From Nocardioides humilatus (GTDB taxonomy: Bacteria > Actinomycetota > Actinomycetes > Propionibacteriales > Nocardioidaceae), in assembly GCF_008373755.1 (NCBI RefSeq), contig NZ_VUJV01000001.1, positions 496,001 to 560,000 on the forward strand: 64,000 nucleotides of DNA, written 5' to 3'. Made by a program: the position numbers and the translations under genes. The notes under the pieces are model-generated. The model did no database searches. It saw only the letters and a list, made by a program, of their open reading frames with translations, and was not told the origin of the DNA. Positions 39,802 to 48,631 of this stretch are shown in pieces (positions within the stretch are counted from its first letter, which is position 1; every line of letters begins with the position of its first letter).

Positions 39802-41115
39802 CTAGTCGTCGCTGCTGGAGCGGCGGACCCGGGCCCAGCCGCTGCGGGCGAGGTCTCCCCCGCGGTGCTGCCACCACGTCATCGCCAGCGCGCCGAGCAG
39901 GCCGCCGATGCCGAACGCGGTGACGGCGTGCAGGAAGACGTCGAACCCGAACGGTCCGACGTCGGCCATCCGACCAGGACCGACGGCGCCGCCGGCAACG
40001 GTCGTCACGATGCCGATCAGCACACCGGTGACCAGACCGGCGCCGCAACCCCGGATGGCGGCCTGGTCCCAGGTGCGCGCCGGACGGGAGCGGTGCGACC
40101 ACGCCGACGCCACGGCCGCGATCAGGACCGGGGTGCCCATCAACCATCCGGTCCAGCCGGGCGTCGGACCGCCGTCAGGCAGTGCCGCCAGGAGCGGGAA
40201 GAGCGGGAGCGGGCCGAGCACGACGGCGCCCGGGGAGACGAGGGTGCCGGTGCCGACCGTGAAGCCGGGACCGAGCAGGTAGGCGCTGCTGAAGAGCGTC
40301 GCGTTGGGGAGTACGACGAGCGACAGCGCGCCGATCATCGCGGTGTCGCCGGCGTCGGCGTCGAGCTGCGACACGATGTTGGCCGCCGTCGAGAAGTCGA
40401 CGACCAGGGCCACCAGGAGCGCCAGGAGCGCCAGGAGCAGCCAGGCGCGGAGCATGCTTCGGACCAGCGCGGCACCGTCACGGACGGCGAGCGGCAGCGT
40501 CGGCAACCAGACCGCGGCGCGGCCCGAGCCGCGGGCCAGCGCGGGCAGCCCTGCGGCCGCCGAGATCAGGAACGACCACATCATCACGCGACCGGCGCTC
40601 GGCGTGGTCTCGGGCGTGGACGTGAGCGTGGTGGCCAGCACGCCGACCACGACGTAGCCGACGGTGAAGAGCCCGGCGGCGATCGGCACGGTCCAGTCGC
40701 GCTCGCCGTCCTTGATGCGATCGGCGTCGGGTCCGTGGCCCGAGATCGACTCGCCCACCCGATGACCGACCCGCCACGCGCACCAGGCGCACAGGACGGT
40801 CACGCCGAGCGGGAGCGCGGTCAGCCGGATCCCGTCGATGCTGACGCCCGAGCCGTGCGCGGCCAGCCAGCCGAGCGCGCCGACGCGCAGGGCGCCGCTG
40901 GGCGTGCCGTGGCCGCCCGCGTCGGTGAGGAACCAGCCGACCACGGCGATCGCCATGCACACCAGGAGCGGTCCGGCCGCGGCCAGCGCTCCACCAGCGG
41001 TGGCCGTGGCCACGAGCGGGCGGCGGCTGAGCAGGGCCTGCCGGAGCTCCGCCTCCTGGCGGTCCCCCTGGCGTGCGGCCGTCCGGGAAGCGGGCGACGA
41101 TTGCAGCGACGTCAT
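39802..41115 (-). CDS. perM: PerM-like cell division membrane protein (DUF6350)
   Basis: A polytopic membrane protein of 437 aa with about ten hydrophobic segments, for example GGALAAAGPLLVCMAIAVVGW, LPLGVTVLCAWCAWRVG, AWLLLALLALLVALVVDF and AGLVTGVLIGIVTTVAGGAV. The DUF6350/PerM family member of M. tuberculosis (Rv0955) is needed for cell division under stress and lies between sucCD and purN-purH; the same position upstream of purN is seen here, separated only by the small gene at 39372. A characteristic segment is the LFSSAYLLGPGFTVGTGTLVSPG stretch. Confidence 0.88.
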   Translation of the reverse strand: MTSLQSSPASRTAARQGDRQEAELRQALLSRRPLVATATAGGALAAAGPLLVCMAIAVVGWFLTDAGGHGTPSGALRVGALGWLAAHGSGVSIDGIRLTALPLGVTVLCAWCAWRVGHRVGESISGHGPDADRIKDGERDWTVPIAAGLFTVGYVVVGVLATTLTSTPETTPSAGRVMMWSFLISAAAGLPALARGSGRAAVWLPTLPLAVRDGAALVRSMLRAWLLLALLALLVALVVDFSTAANIVSQLDADAGDTAMIGALSLVVLPNATLFSSAYLLGPGFTVGTGTLVSPGAVVLGPLPLFPLLAALPDGGPTPGWTGWLMGTPVLIAAVASAWSHRSRPARTWDQAAIRGCGAGLVTGVLIGIVTTVAGGAVGPGRMADVGPFGFDVFLHAVTAFGIGGLLGALAMTWWQHRGGDLARSGWARVRRSSSDD

Positions 41116-41230
41116 GACGGAGCCATCTTCACGCGGGCCGCCCGCCGACCGGCGTAGCCACGCCGGTCAGGTCCAGGACGGCCCGTCGGTTGCGGGGGGT
41201 GAGGGCGGTCGTCGTACCTTGTCCTGGACC

Positions 41231-43120
41231 ATGGACGACACCTCCCTGCCGCCAGACCCCTCGGCCGAGTTCGATGCCTTCTACAAGGCTGCTCGTGACC
41301 GACTGCTGCTGCAGGCCTACGCACTGACCGGCGACCTCGGGGCTGCCCGCAGCGCCGTGCGCGACGCCTACGTCGTCGCCTGGCACCACTGGCGCAAGAC
41401 CTCGCGGCTCGACGACCCGGAGACGGTGGTGCGCCCCCAGGCCTGGCGCAACGCGATGCGACGGGCGACGGTGCGGCCCTGGCACAAGGAGAAGGGCCTC
41501 GACGCCGACAACCGGGCGACGCTCGAGGCGCTGGCGGCACTCAACGGCGCTCAGCGACGCGCTCTCCTGCTGACCCAGCTCGCCGCGGTCTCGATGGAGG
41601 AGATGGCCCGCGAGGTCGGACTGCCGACCGACCTGGCCGAGCGCGAGCTGCAGACGGCGGCGACCCAATTCTCGACGCAGCGCGAGATCCCCGCCTCGTC
41701 GATCCCGATGGCCTTCGCGGCCCTCGCGACGGCGACCCGCGACGTGCACTGGCCGCGCGTCACGATCATCCGCCGGGCGGGAGCCGCCCGCCGTCGCATG
41801 CACACCGCCGTCGGCGCCGGTGTCGTCGTCGCAGCTCTCGTCGCCAGCGGCGCGGTCGTCACGGACGCGCGCGGGGTGCGGCCGACGCTCGACCGGGAGC
41901 CACCGGCGGCCCACAACGGCACGCCTGCCCTCCCCGGCGCCGAGGTCGACCTCCCCGACACCAGCCTGCTGCCGGCCGACTTCGTCCGCGAGACCTTGGT
42001 CGGCGACTGGCGCCAGGGACCCACGACCGACAACTCGACCGGCAACGGCGTCGTCCTGCCCTGCCAGCCGTCCGACGACCGCTACCTCGACCCGCGCGGC
42101 AGCGCCGCGTGGGTCCGGGTCTTCCGCATCGGACCCGTGGGCGAGGCGCAGCGCCGCCTGGTCGAGGTCGCCGAGGCGTCTCGCACGCCCGAACGCGCCG
42201 AGAAGACCTACCGTCGGCTCCGCGGCTGGATGGCCGACTGCCTCACCCCGGGCTTCCGGCTCGTCTCGACGCTGTCCAACCCGGAGATCGGCGACGACTC
42301 CGCACTGTTCGTGCTCCACGACGAGCACCCCGCGCAGGCCTCCTACGTGGTCGGCATCGCGCGCACCGGGCAGTTCACGACCGCCGTCGCCCTGAAGACC
42401 GAGGTCTCCCCTGCCCGAGCCAACCGGCCGGGCACGGCGAAGCTGCTCGGCGAGGCCGTCGACCGGCTCTGCACGCTGCCTGACGCCGGTCGCTGCTCGG
42501 GCCGGCCGACCGAGCTCGAACCGGTGGCGCCCTACCCCGCCGGTCAGGTGCCCGCACTCCTCGCGCCCGTCGACCTGCCGTTCGTGGGCGACCCGGCCCA
42601 GCCCTGGGGAGGCACTCCCCCGCGCGAGATCACCAGCGCGAGCACCGACATGGACGTGCTCGGATGCGTGCACCCCATGCTCGCGGGCAAGTACGACGGC
42701 GCCGCGTTCAAGACCGACGTGGCCCGCACCTTCTTGAAGGTCGACAGCGACCTACCCGCCGAGTTCGGCCTGACCCAGGCGGTCGCGTCGCTTCCGGAGA
42801 AGAAAGCCGCCGCTCTGCTCGCCGACTACCGCACCGCGATCAACAAGTGCCCCGACCGCGACGCGAGCGCGGGCACCGAGGTCCGCATCCTGCGTGCCCA
42901 CAACGACGGCGCGACGTCCTACACCGCGTGGCACCTCAGCACCCGGCTTCCTGGCGAGCGGACGGTTGAATACTCGGTCGCCTTCCTCCGCAGCGGCTCT
43001 GCGGTCTCCCAGCTCGTCTTCGTCTCCGCGCCCGGGGCCAGGATGACCGACCAGCAGTTCATCGACCTCACCGAGCGCGCCCTCCAGCGTCTGCCGCAGC
43101 TGCCCGCCTACCAGGGCTGA
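41231..43120 (+). CDS. Sigma-70-like domain fused to a membrane-anchored sensor domain
   Basis: A 629-aa protein with an odd architecture. Residues 13-58 resemble sigma region 2 (FYKAARDRLLLQAYALTGD, AYVVAWHHWRK) and 97-147 resemble region 4 (TLEALAALNGAQRRALLLTQLAAVSMEEMAREVGLP). A basic stretch leads to one transmembrane helix at 191-210, and about 410 extracytoplasmic residues follow with two sensor-like modules and paired cysteines (VVLPCQPSDD, MADCLTPGF, LGCVHPM, INKCPDRD). No anti-sigma zinc-finger domain is present. It could be a membrane-tethered transcription factor released by proteolysis, or a degenerate sigma serving as a docking module. Start ATG 41231 has no strong ribosome-binding site. 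Confidence 0.83.
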   Translation: MDDTSLPPDPSAEFDAFYKAARDRLLLQAYALTGDLGAARSAVRDAYVVAWHHWRKTSRLDDPETVVRPQAWRNAMRRATVRPWHKEKGLDADNRATLEALAALNGAQRRALLLTQLAAVSMEEMAREVGLPTDLAERELQTAATQFSTQREIPASSIPMAFAALATATRDVHWPRVTIIRRAGAARRRMHTAVGAGVVVAALVASGAVVTDARGVRPTLDREPPAAHNGTPALPGAEVDLPDTSLLPADFVRETLVGDWRQGPTTDNSTGNGVVLPCQPSDDRYLDPRGSAAWVRVFRIGPVGEAQRRLVEVAEASRTPERAEKTYRRLRGWMADCLTPGFRLVSTLSNPEIGDDSALFVLHDEHPAQASYVVGIARTGQFTTAVALKTEVSPARANRPGTAKLLGEAVDRLCTLPDAGRCSGRPTELEPVAPYPAGQVPALLAPVDLPFVGDPAQPWGGTPPREITSASTDMDVLGCVHPMLAGKYDGAAFKTDVARTFLKVDSDLPAEFGLTQAVASLPEKKAAALLADYRTAINKCPDRDASAGTEVRILRAHNDGATSYTAWHLSTRLPGERTVEYSVAFLRSGSAVSQLVFVSAPGARMTDQQFIDLTERALQRLPQLPAYQG

Positions 43121-43151
43121 GCAGGCGCGACACGAAAATCCTCGGGCCGGG

Positions 43152-43178
43152 TGCAACCGCATCCGACCCTCAGGCGTA
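43152..43178 (+). promoter_or_regulatory. ECF-type promoter of the sigma/anti-sigma operon
   Basis: TGCAACC (43152-43158), 16-nt spacer, CGTA (43175-43178). This is the AAC/CGT arrangement of ECF promoters and is the same as the element at 45844, suggesting autoregulation by the sigma factor encoded 62 nt downstream. Confidence 0.6.
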
Positions 43179-43240
43179 CCACCATCGACAGCACACCAAC
43201 CGGATGCAGATCCGGACTCGGGCACGAGAGGGGGACGGCC

Positions 43241-43753
43241 GTGGAGGCACAGGAGTTCGACGAGCTCTATGCCGCGTCGTTCCGTCGGATCACCAGCCAG
43301 GTCTACGCCATGATCGGCAGCTACGACGAGGCCACCGAGTGCGTGCAGGAGGCCTTCGCACGCGCCTGGGCCAACCGTCGCAAGCTCGACAAGGCGCAGT
43401 ATCCAGAAGCCTGGATCCGTACGACGGCCTACCGCCTCGCGGTGAGCCGCTGGCGCCGTACGGTGCTGGCCCGACGCCCCGTCGACCGCGCGGTCGGCGC
43501 GCCCACCGAGATGCCGGGCATCGACGAGTCGCACGTCGCACTCGTCGCCGCGCTCAAGCAGCTGCCCGAGGCCCAACGCCAGGCGCTCGTGCTCCACCAC
43601 ATCGCCGACCTGCCGATCCACCAGATCGCCGCCGAGGTCGGCGTCCCCGAAGGAACCATCAAGGCCCGGTTGAGTCGCGGACGCACCGCGCTCGCCGCGC
43701 TGCTGACAGACGAGGCCCCTGGCGGTCTGGCTGGAGGAATGAGCCATGTCTGA
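43241..43753 (+). CDS. ECF sigma factor, SigE family
   Basis: A 170-aa extracytoplasmic-function sigma factor. Region 2 reads FDELYAASFRRITSQVYAMIGSYDEATECVQEAFARAWAN and region 4 reads LVAALKQLPEAQRQALVLHHIADLPIHQIAAEVGVPEGTIKARLSRGRTAL, the DNA-binding helix-turn-helix. The GTG at 43241 (VEAQEFDELY) is chosen because GAGGGGGA lies 5 nt upstream; a longer reading from 43151 begins upstream of the Shine-Dalgarno and overlaps the promoter. Its stop lies inside the next gene (8-nt overlap), the usual coupling of an ECF sigma with its regulator. Confidence 0.94.
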   Translation: MEAQEFDELYAASFRRITSQVYAMIGSYDEATECVQEAFARAWANRRKLDKAQYPEAWIRTTAYRLAVSRWRRTVLARRPVDRAVGAPTEMPGIDESHVALVAALKQLPEAQRQALVLHHIADLPIHQIAAEVGVPEGTIKARLSRGRTALAALLTDEAPGGLAGGMSHV

Positions 43754-45782
43754 CCCGATCGAGAAGCTCACCCGTCTCGGCGACGCGTTGGAGGGCGCAC
43801 CCATGCCAGTTCCCGCATCCGAGATCCGCTCCCGAGGCGACCGGATCCGCCGCCGCAAGCACGCGGCGATCGCCGGCGCCAGCGCCGCGGTCGTTGCGGC
43901 CGTCGCGATCCCCGTGGTCGCCCTGACCGTGGGCGGTGGCGACGACAAGGCTGCCGTGACCAACCAGCCCTCGCCGTCCGTGTCGGACCCCGTACCTTCG
44001 GCCGCGCTGAGCGCCGAGAACCTCATGACCGCGGGCGACGCGGTCTGGTACGACGTCGGCACCGACTGGACCGAGGGCAGCACCGTGACCGGGGACGGTC
44101 AGGCACCCCCGAACCCCTGCATGCAGGAGTCGTTCGCCGGTCTCGGCGCCGGATCGGTCTTCCAGCGTGACTTCACGTTCACCGCACAGACCGACCCCAG
44201 CGATCCGTGGCCCTACCTCACCGAGATCGTCGGCGAGTTCGACAGCGCCGCCGCCGCCCAGGACGCCTACGTCGCGATCCAGGGCTGGTACGACGACTGC
44301 CAGCCGAGCGGCTCGGACCGCTTCGACCACGGCGACTTCACGCCGGTCGACCTCCCCGTGGACGGCCAGGGCTCCTTCGTGAGCGCGTCCTACGGCCCGG
44401 TCGCGAAGCGCCTCGACCCGTTCGGCGACGAGGGGTGGTTCCTCGACACCGGGTTGGTCGTGACCGGGGACCGCATCGCGCTGGTCACCGCACTGAGCCA
44501 CGGGCAGGACTACAACTTCGAGCAGACCCCGGCGCAGCGGATGGTGCCGCTCGCGGCCCAACGGCTGGTGCTCGGAGGTGGGACCGGCGAGGAGCAGACG
44601 ACGCCCCCGGACGGGGAGTCCGTCTCGCTTCCGGTCGACTTCCCGCTCACGTCGGGCTGGCCGACTGACGACGGCAGCAGCGAGTACACGCTCGACGAGC
44701 CCAGCATCGACAACCAGGCGATGCTCGCTGCCGGCGACCTCTCGGGGTGCCAGGCGATCGGCGGCGGTGACCCGTTGGACCGCCTCACCGCACGCCTGAC
44801 CGTGGGCGACGCGACGTATGTCCGTGAGGTCCAGCTCTTCGCCAACAACGACGAGGCCCTCGCCTTCCTCGACTCCGTGCAGGACGCCTACGCGACCTGT
44901 GAGCTCGAGGGCCCGACCGACGGCACGCCGTCGTTCACCACCACGACCTCGCAAGGTTCGCTCGGCGACGATTCCGAGGTGATCACCCGGGCCTCCGACG
45001 GGATCGGTCGCGTCGTGATCAACGTGGTGCGCGTCGGGACTGCCATCGCCATCGACCTCGCCAGTGACGAGGGCACCGGTGACACGGTGGGCGACCTCGC
45101 GACCGTGACGCGGGAGAACCTCGCTGATGTCGTCGCCGCGCTCAACGAGCTGGGAGGCGCGACGACGACCGACCCGGGCTCAGGCGAGCCGACGGTGGCC
45201 ACGTCGATCCCCGCCGACTTCCCCCTCGACCTAGCGCTCGGCGAGCCTCCGGTCGCGGACGGGGAGACGACGGTCGAGGGCCCGTCGGCCGACGCCCAGG
45301 GCGTGACCCCGCAGACCATGTGCGGAGGTGTGCTGGCGTTCCCGAACTTCGGCAGCACCGACGTCGACGAACCCGACCTCGCCTACACCGTGTCGTCCGT
45401 CGAGGGCTACGAGGGCCGCACGCTCCGGGTCTACCCGTCAGCAGACGCCGCCGTCGCCCAGCTGGAGCTGCTGCGGAGCCAGATCCAGGGCTGCGCCCGC
45501 GACCGTGCCGAGGGCGGCCAGTCCGACCGCCTGTGGCGCTCGTTCAACTCCAACACCGGCTACGACTCGGTGACGTTCGGCTACACCTACGAGATCGTCG
45601 ACGGCGTGGGCGCACCTGCGGGCGAGCTCTACACCGTGATGCGGGTCGGGACCGGGATCCTCGCGCTCCAGTGGGGCGGGGAGTACAGCGCCGACTACCA
45701 GACCCAGGCGGCACCCAACCAGGTCGACCTGGCCCAGCTGATCTCCGGCGAGATGTGCATCTTCACCGAGGCCGGCTGCTGA
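43746..45782 (+). CDS. Membrane-anchored sensor protein, putative anti-sigma partner
   Basis: A 678-aa protein with a short cytoplasmic part (residues 1-39, SDPIEKLTRLGDALEGAPMP...), one transmembrane helix at about 40-62 and a large extracytoplasmic region of three related beta-rich modules of about 180-200 residues. The third module (from about residue 490: IPADFPLDLALGEPP ... SSVEGYEGRTLRVYPSADAA ... CARD ... FTEAGC) is homologous to the lipoprotein encoded next. No HxxxCxxC zinc anti-sigma motif is visible, so anti-sigma function is inferred from the overlap with the sigma gene and from topology. It ends in the Cys-containing FTEAGC. Confidence 0.88.
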   Translation: MSDPIEKLTRLGDALEGAPMPVPASEIRSRGDRIRRRKHAAIAGASAAVVAAVAIPVVALTVGGGDDKAAVTNQPSPSVSDPVPSAALSAENLMTAGDAVWYDVGTDWTEGSTVTGDGQAPPNPCMQESFAGLGAGSVFQRDFTFTAQTDPSDPWPYLTEIVGEFDSAAAAQDAYVAIQGWYDDCQPSGSDRFDHGDFTPVDLPVDGQGSFVSASYGPVAKRLDPFGDEGWFLDTGLVVTGDRIALVTALSHGQDYNFEQTPAQRMVPLAAQRLVLGGGTGEEQTTPPDGESVSLPVDFPLTSGWPTDDGSSEYTLDEPSIDNQAMLAAGDLSGCQAIGGGDPLDRLTARLTVGDATYVREVQLFANNDEALAFLDSVQDAYATCELEGPTDGTPSFTTTTSQGSLGDDSEVITRASDGIGRVVINVVRVGTAIAIDLASDEGTGDTVGDLATVTRENLADVVAALNELGGATTTDPGSGEPTVATSIPADFPLDLALGEPPVADGETTVEGPSADAQGVTPQTMCGGVLAFPNFGSTDVDEPDLAYTVSSVEGYEGRTLRVYPSADAAVAQLELLRSQIQGCARDRAEGGQSDRLWRSFNSNTGYDSVTFGYTYEIVDGVGAPAGELYTVMRVGTGILALQWGGEYSADYQTQAAPNQVDLAQLISGEMCIFTEAGC

Positions 45783-45803
45783 ACCTCGACCGGCCTCGAC
45801 ACG

Positions 45804-45833
45804 GAGAATCCCCCGAATTATCGGGGGATTCTC
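45804..45833. terminator. 13-bp perfect hairpin after the sensor gene
   Basis: GAGAATCCCCCGA, loop ATTA, TCGGGGGATTCTC. There is no T-run, but it lies 21 nt after the stop and directly before the next ECF-type promoter, so it probably separates the two transcripts. Confidence 0.7.
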
Positions 45834-45843
45834 TGCATTTCAG

Positions 45844-45869
45844 GCAACCTCGCGCACCTCTGCAGCGTA
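45844..45869 (+). promoter_or_regulatory. ECF-type promoter of the lipoprotein gene
   Basis: GCAACC (45844-45849), 16-nt spacer, CGTA (45866-45869). Same hexamer, spacing and -10 as the promoter at 43152, so probably read by the same sigma factor. Confidence 0.6.
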
Positions 45870-45912
45870 TCCATCACGACCTGTCACCCCACCCCGAAAG
45901 GGGGTAGCCGCG

Positions 45913-47208
45913 ATGTTGATCCGCCGCTCCACCCAGCACCTGCTCGCCGCGACCGTCGCGGCCTCCGCCCTCGCCCTGACCGGGTGCGGTGGCACCGATC
46001 CCGAGTCGAAGACGGACGTCTTGGACCCCGTCGTCCAGGACGACCCGACGACCCCCGAGCCGACCGAACCGACCGACGGGATCCCTGCGGACTTCCCCCT
46101 CGACGCAGCGCTCGACGACCCGCCGGTCGACGACGGCGAGCAGACGGTCGACGGGCCGGCCTCGACCGCTGACGGCGCTCACCCATTGACGGCCTGCGGC
46201 CGCGACGTGCCGTTCCCCACCAGCGACGGCGCCGACCCGGCTTTCGACCTCAGCTACTCGGTCTCGTCCGTCGAGGGCTACGACGGCCGCACCGTGCACG
46301 CCTACCCGACCCGCGGCAAGGCGACCCAGGCCATGACCGACGTTCTCGTCGCTCTGGAGGGCTGCGCACGCGACGATGGGGGCGATGGCCTGTCCGACCG
46401 CGTGTTCGCGTCCTACGCGTCCGACGCGGGCGATGAGTCGATCAGTTTCGGCTGGACCTACGAGCAGGAGGACGGGGTCGGCGCTCCCGCCGGTCAGCTG
46501 TTCACGGTGGCGCGGTCCGGGCGCCTGGTCCTGACGGTCGAGTGGAGCAGCGAGGGCAGCGCCGACTACCGCGCCGCCGCGGTGACCGACCAGCTCGCCC
46601 TCGTCGACCTGATCCTCCCGTCCGCCCCGGATGACGGACCGTCCGACAAACCCCAAGACGCCGATCCCGCCCCTGACCCGGACCCTGCCCTCGACGTCGA
46701 TCTGGACGTGGACATGGTCGACATGCGCGGCGACGGCGGCGACTACGTGACGACGTACCGCCCGAAGAACACGCCGGACCGGCTCGGCCTGGAGCTCTGC
46801 GGCCGGGCGATCTGGCCCGTCGAGCACACTGGCGAGCTGCTCGCCTACGCGACAGGCCCGGAGTATTCCGACACCCGCGACCTGGTGACGACGTCCAGCG
46901 TCGACGACGCCGTCGCAGCGGTGCAGGCGATCCGGACGGCCCTCCAGGACTGTCGCGGCGAGGACCACCTGGTGTGGACCGAGCACCGGGCCGACACCGG
47001 CTACGACTCCGTCACCTTCAGCCTCAGCTACAAGGAGGGTCTGGGCCTGACGACCTTCCAGGTCACCCGGGTCGGCACCGCACTGCTGTACCTCTCCACC
47101 TACGGGGAGGGCACCCTCGAGAGCGCGCGGTGGCACATCGAGGACCGCACTGCGCTGACGGAGAAGCTCGCACCCCAGCTGTGCGGCTTCACCGAGGCCG
47201 GCTGCTGA
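45913..47208 (+). CDS. Lipoprotein paralogous to the sensor's third module
   Basis: A 431-aa lipoprotein: signal MLIRRSTQHLLAATVAASALA with lipobox LTGC (Cys25), a Thr/Pro/Glu-rich linker, then two beta-rich modules separated by an Asp/Pro-rich hinge (about residues 238-265). Module 1 (IPADFPLDAALDDPP ... SSVEGYDGRTVHAYPTRG ... CARD) matches the third module of the upstream sensor, and the C-terminus repeats its ending (CGFTEAGC). The homology is plain by eye. It has its own ECF-type promoter. It may bind the same ligand as the sensor and titrate or present it at the cell surface. Confidence 0.88.
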   Translation: MLIRRSTQHLLAATVAASALALTGCGGTDPESKTDVLDPVVQDDPTTPEPTEPTDGIPADFPLDAALDDPPVDDGEQTVDGPASTADGAHPLTACGRDVPFPTSDGADPAFDLSYSVSSVEGYDGRTVHAYPTRGKATQAMTDVLVALEGCARDDGGDGLSDRVFASYASDAGDESISFGWTYEQEDGVGAPAGQLFTVARSGRLVLTVEWSSEGSADYRAAAVTDQLALVDLILPSAPDDGPSDKPQDADPAPDPDPALDVDLDVDMVDMRGDGGDYVTTYRPKNTPDRLGLELCGRAIWPVEHTGELLAYATGPEYSDTRDLVTTSSVDDAVAAVQAIRTALQDCRGEDHLVWTEHRADTGYDSVTFSLSYKEGLGLTTFQVTRVGTALLYLSTYGEGTLESARWHIEDRTALTEKLAPQLCGFTEAGC

Positions 47209-48547
47209 CCTCGGAGAGGACAGGGGCGAGCGGGTGCAACGTCAGCGCTGAGCCGACGGGCACCCGTTCGCTCGTCCCTTCAGGAGCACGGAACTCCAGG
47301 TCGCGCACCATCACCGCGAGCGCGGCAACGGACTCGAGGATCGAGAAGTGCTGGCCGATGCAGGCTCGCGGTCCGGCGCCGAACGGCAACCAGTCGTAGC
47401 GGCCGCGGTCCTTGTCGTTCTCGGGCAGGAAGCGACTCGGGTCGAAGCGCTCGGGATCCGGGTAGAGGTCGGGGCGGCGGTGGATGTTCCAGACCGACAC
47501 CAGGAGGTCCGAACCAGCCGGTACGACGCACCCGTCGACCTCGGTGTCTTCGACGCAGAGACGGCCGTTGAACGGGGTCGCCGGATAGAGCCGCATCGAC
47601 TCCTTGAGGACCGCCGTCGTCCAGGGCAGTTCGCCGTGCACCTGCGCGGCGGTCGGCACACCGTCGCCGAACACCGACAGCGCCTCCTGCCGGAGGCGTT
47701 CCTGCACGTCCGGGTGGCACCCCAGGAGGTGGAGGGCGAAGGTCAGCGACGTCGAGGTGGTCTCGTGGCCGGCCAGCAGGAAGATCAGGACCTGGTCGCG
47801 GACCTCCTCGTCGGTCAGCCGGTCCTGGCCGTCCCGGGCGTCGACGAGCAGCCGCGCCAGGTCGTCGCCGTCGGACTCCCCCGCCCGGCGCCGGGCGATC
47901 AACCGGTCGCAGACCTCGAAGAGAGCCCGCTGCGCGCGCGCCGTACGGCGATTCACCGGCAGCGGCCAGCTCAACGGCATCCGCATCGGGAAGAGCGCGC
48001 GGGTCAGCATGCCCTGCGAGGCGACCGGGAAGTGCTCGTGGACGGCTTCCTCGAGCTCGGCGGTGTCGTCGCCCAGGAGGACCCGGCCGACGATCCGCAG
48101 CGTCATCCGCATCATCTGGTCGCCGAGGTCGACCGTCCCGCCGGCACCCATCTCCGCGGTCGTCGCCGTGATGGCCTCGAGCATCGACTCCAGGTAGCCG
48201 TCGACCCGCGCCTTGGTGAAGATCGGCTGGATGAACCGCTTCTGACGCACCCAGTCGTCGTCCTGCGCCGTGAGGATGCCGTCGCCGAGGATCATCCGCA
48301 CCTCGCCGTACAACGGGTTCTCCTTGCGGAAGGCACCCATCGTCCGCGCGCTCAGCAGCGTCTCGGCGCCGGCCGGCGTGTGGCTCAGGTAGAGGGACCG
48401 GCGCAGGCCCGGCGGACCCAGCAGGACCCGGACCAGGTCGTCACCACCCGCGTGGGTCGACTCGAAGAACTCGACCTGGTTGGCCAGCAACTCGCGGGCA
48501 GAACCCAGCAGGAACGAGCCGGGATGCGTGGGAGCCTCGCGCGCCAT
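47189..48547 (-). CDS. Cytochrome P450
   Basis: A soluble 452-aa haem monooxygenase. The I-helix oxygen-activation motif is LAGHETTST near residue 250, the ExxR motif is KESMRLYP, the PERF-like motif is PERFDPSRF, and the haem-binding loop is FGAGPRACIG with the proximal Cys. The sequence resembles class IV-like actinobacterial P450s related to fatty-acid or drug-oxidising families (VWNIHRRPDLYPDPERF). No ferredoxin or reductase gene is adjacent. Its last 20 nt overlap the end of the convergent lipoprotein gene. Substrate unknown. Confidence 0.95.
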   Translation of the reverse strand: MAREAPTHPGSFLLGSARELLANQVEFFESTHAGGDDLVRVLLGPPGLRRSLYLSHTPAGAETLLSARTMGAFRKENPLYGEVRMILGDGILTAQDDDWVRQKRFIQPIFTKARVDGYLESMLEAITATTAEMGAGGTVDLGDQMMRMTLRIVGRVLLGDDTAELEEAVHEHFPVASQGMLTRALFPMRMPLSWPLPVNRRTARAQRALFEVCDRLIARRRAGESDGDDLARLLVDARDGQDRLTDEEVRDQVLIFLLAGHETTSTSLTFALHLLGCHPDVQERLRQEALSVFGDGVPTAAQVHGELPWTTAVLKESMRLYPATPFNGRLCVEDTEVDGCVVPAGSDLLVSVWNIHRRPDLYPDPERFDPSRFLPENDKDRGRYDWLPFGAGPRACIGQHFSILESVAALAVMVRDLEFRAPEGTSERVPVGSALTLHPLAPVLSEVSSRPR

Positions 48548-48631
48548 GGCGGCACTCTAGGCGGATTGATGCGGGGGTGGAACCTGTTCTAGTTCGTGGG
48601 CGATGTCGGCACCGCCTGCCACGATCGCGCC

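Noticed and set aside
43151-43240. Upstream start for the ECF sigma factor
   Set aside because: It would overlap the ECF-type promoter and the Shine-Dalgarno, and the extra residues do not resemble a sigma N-terminus.
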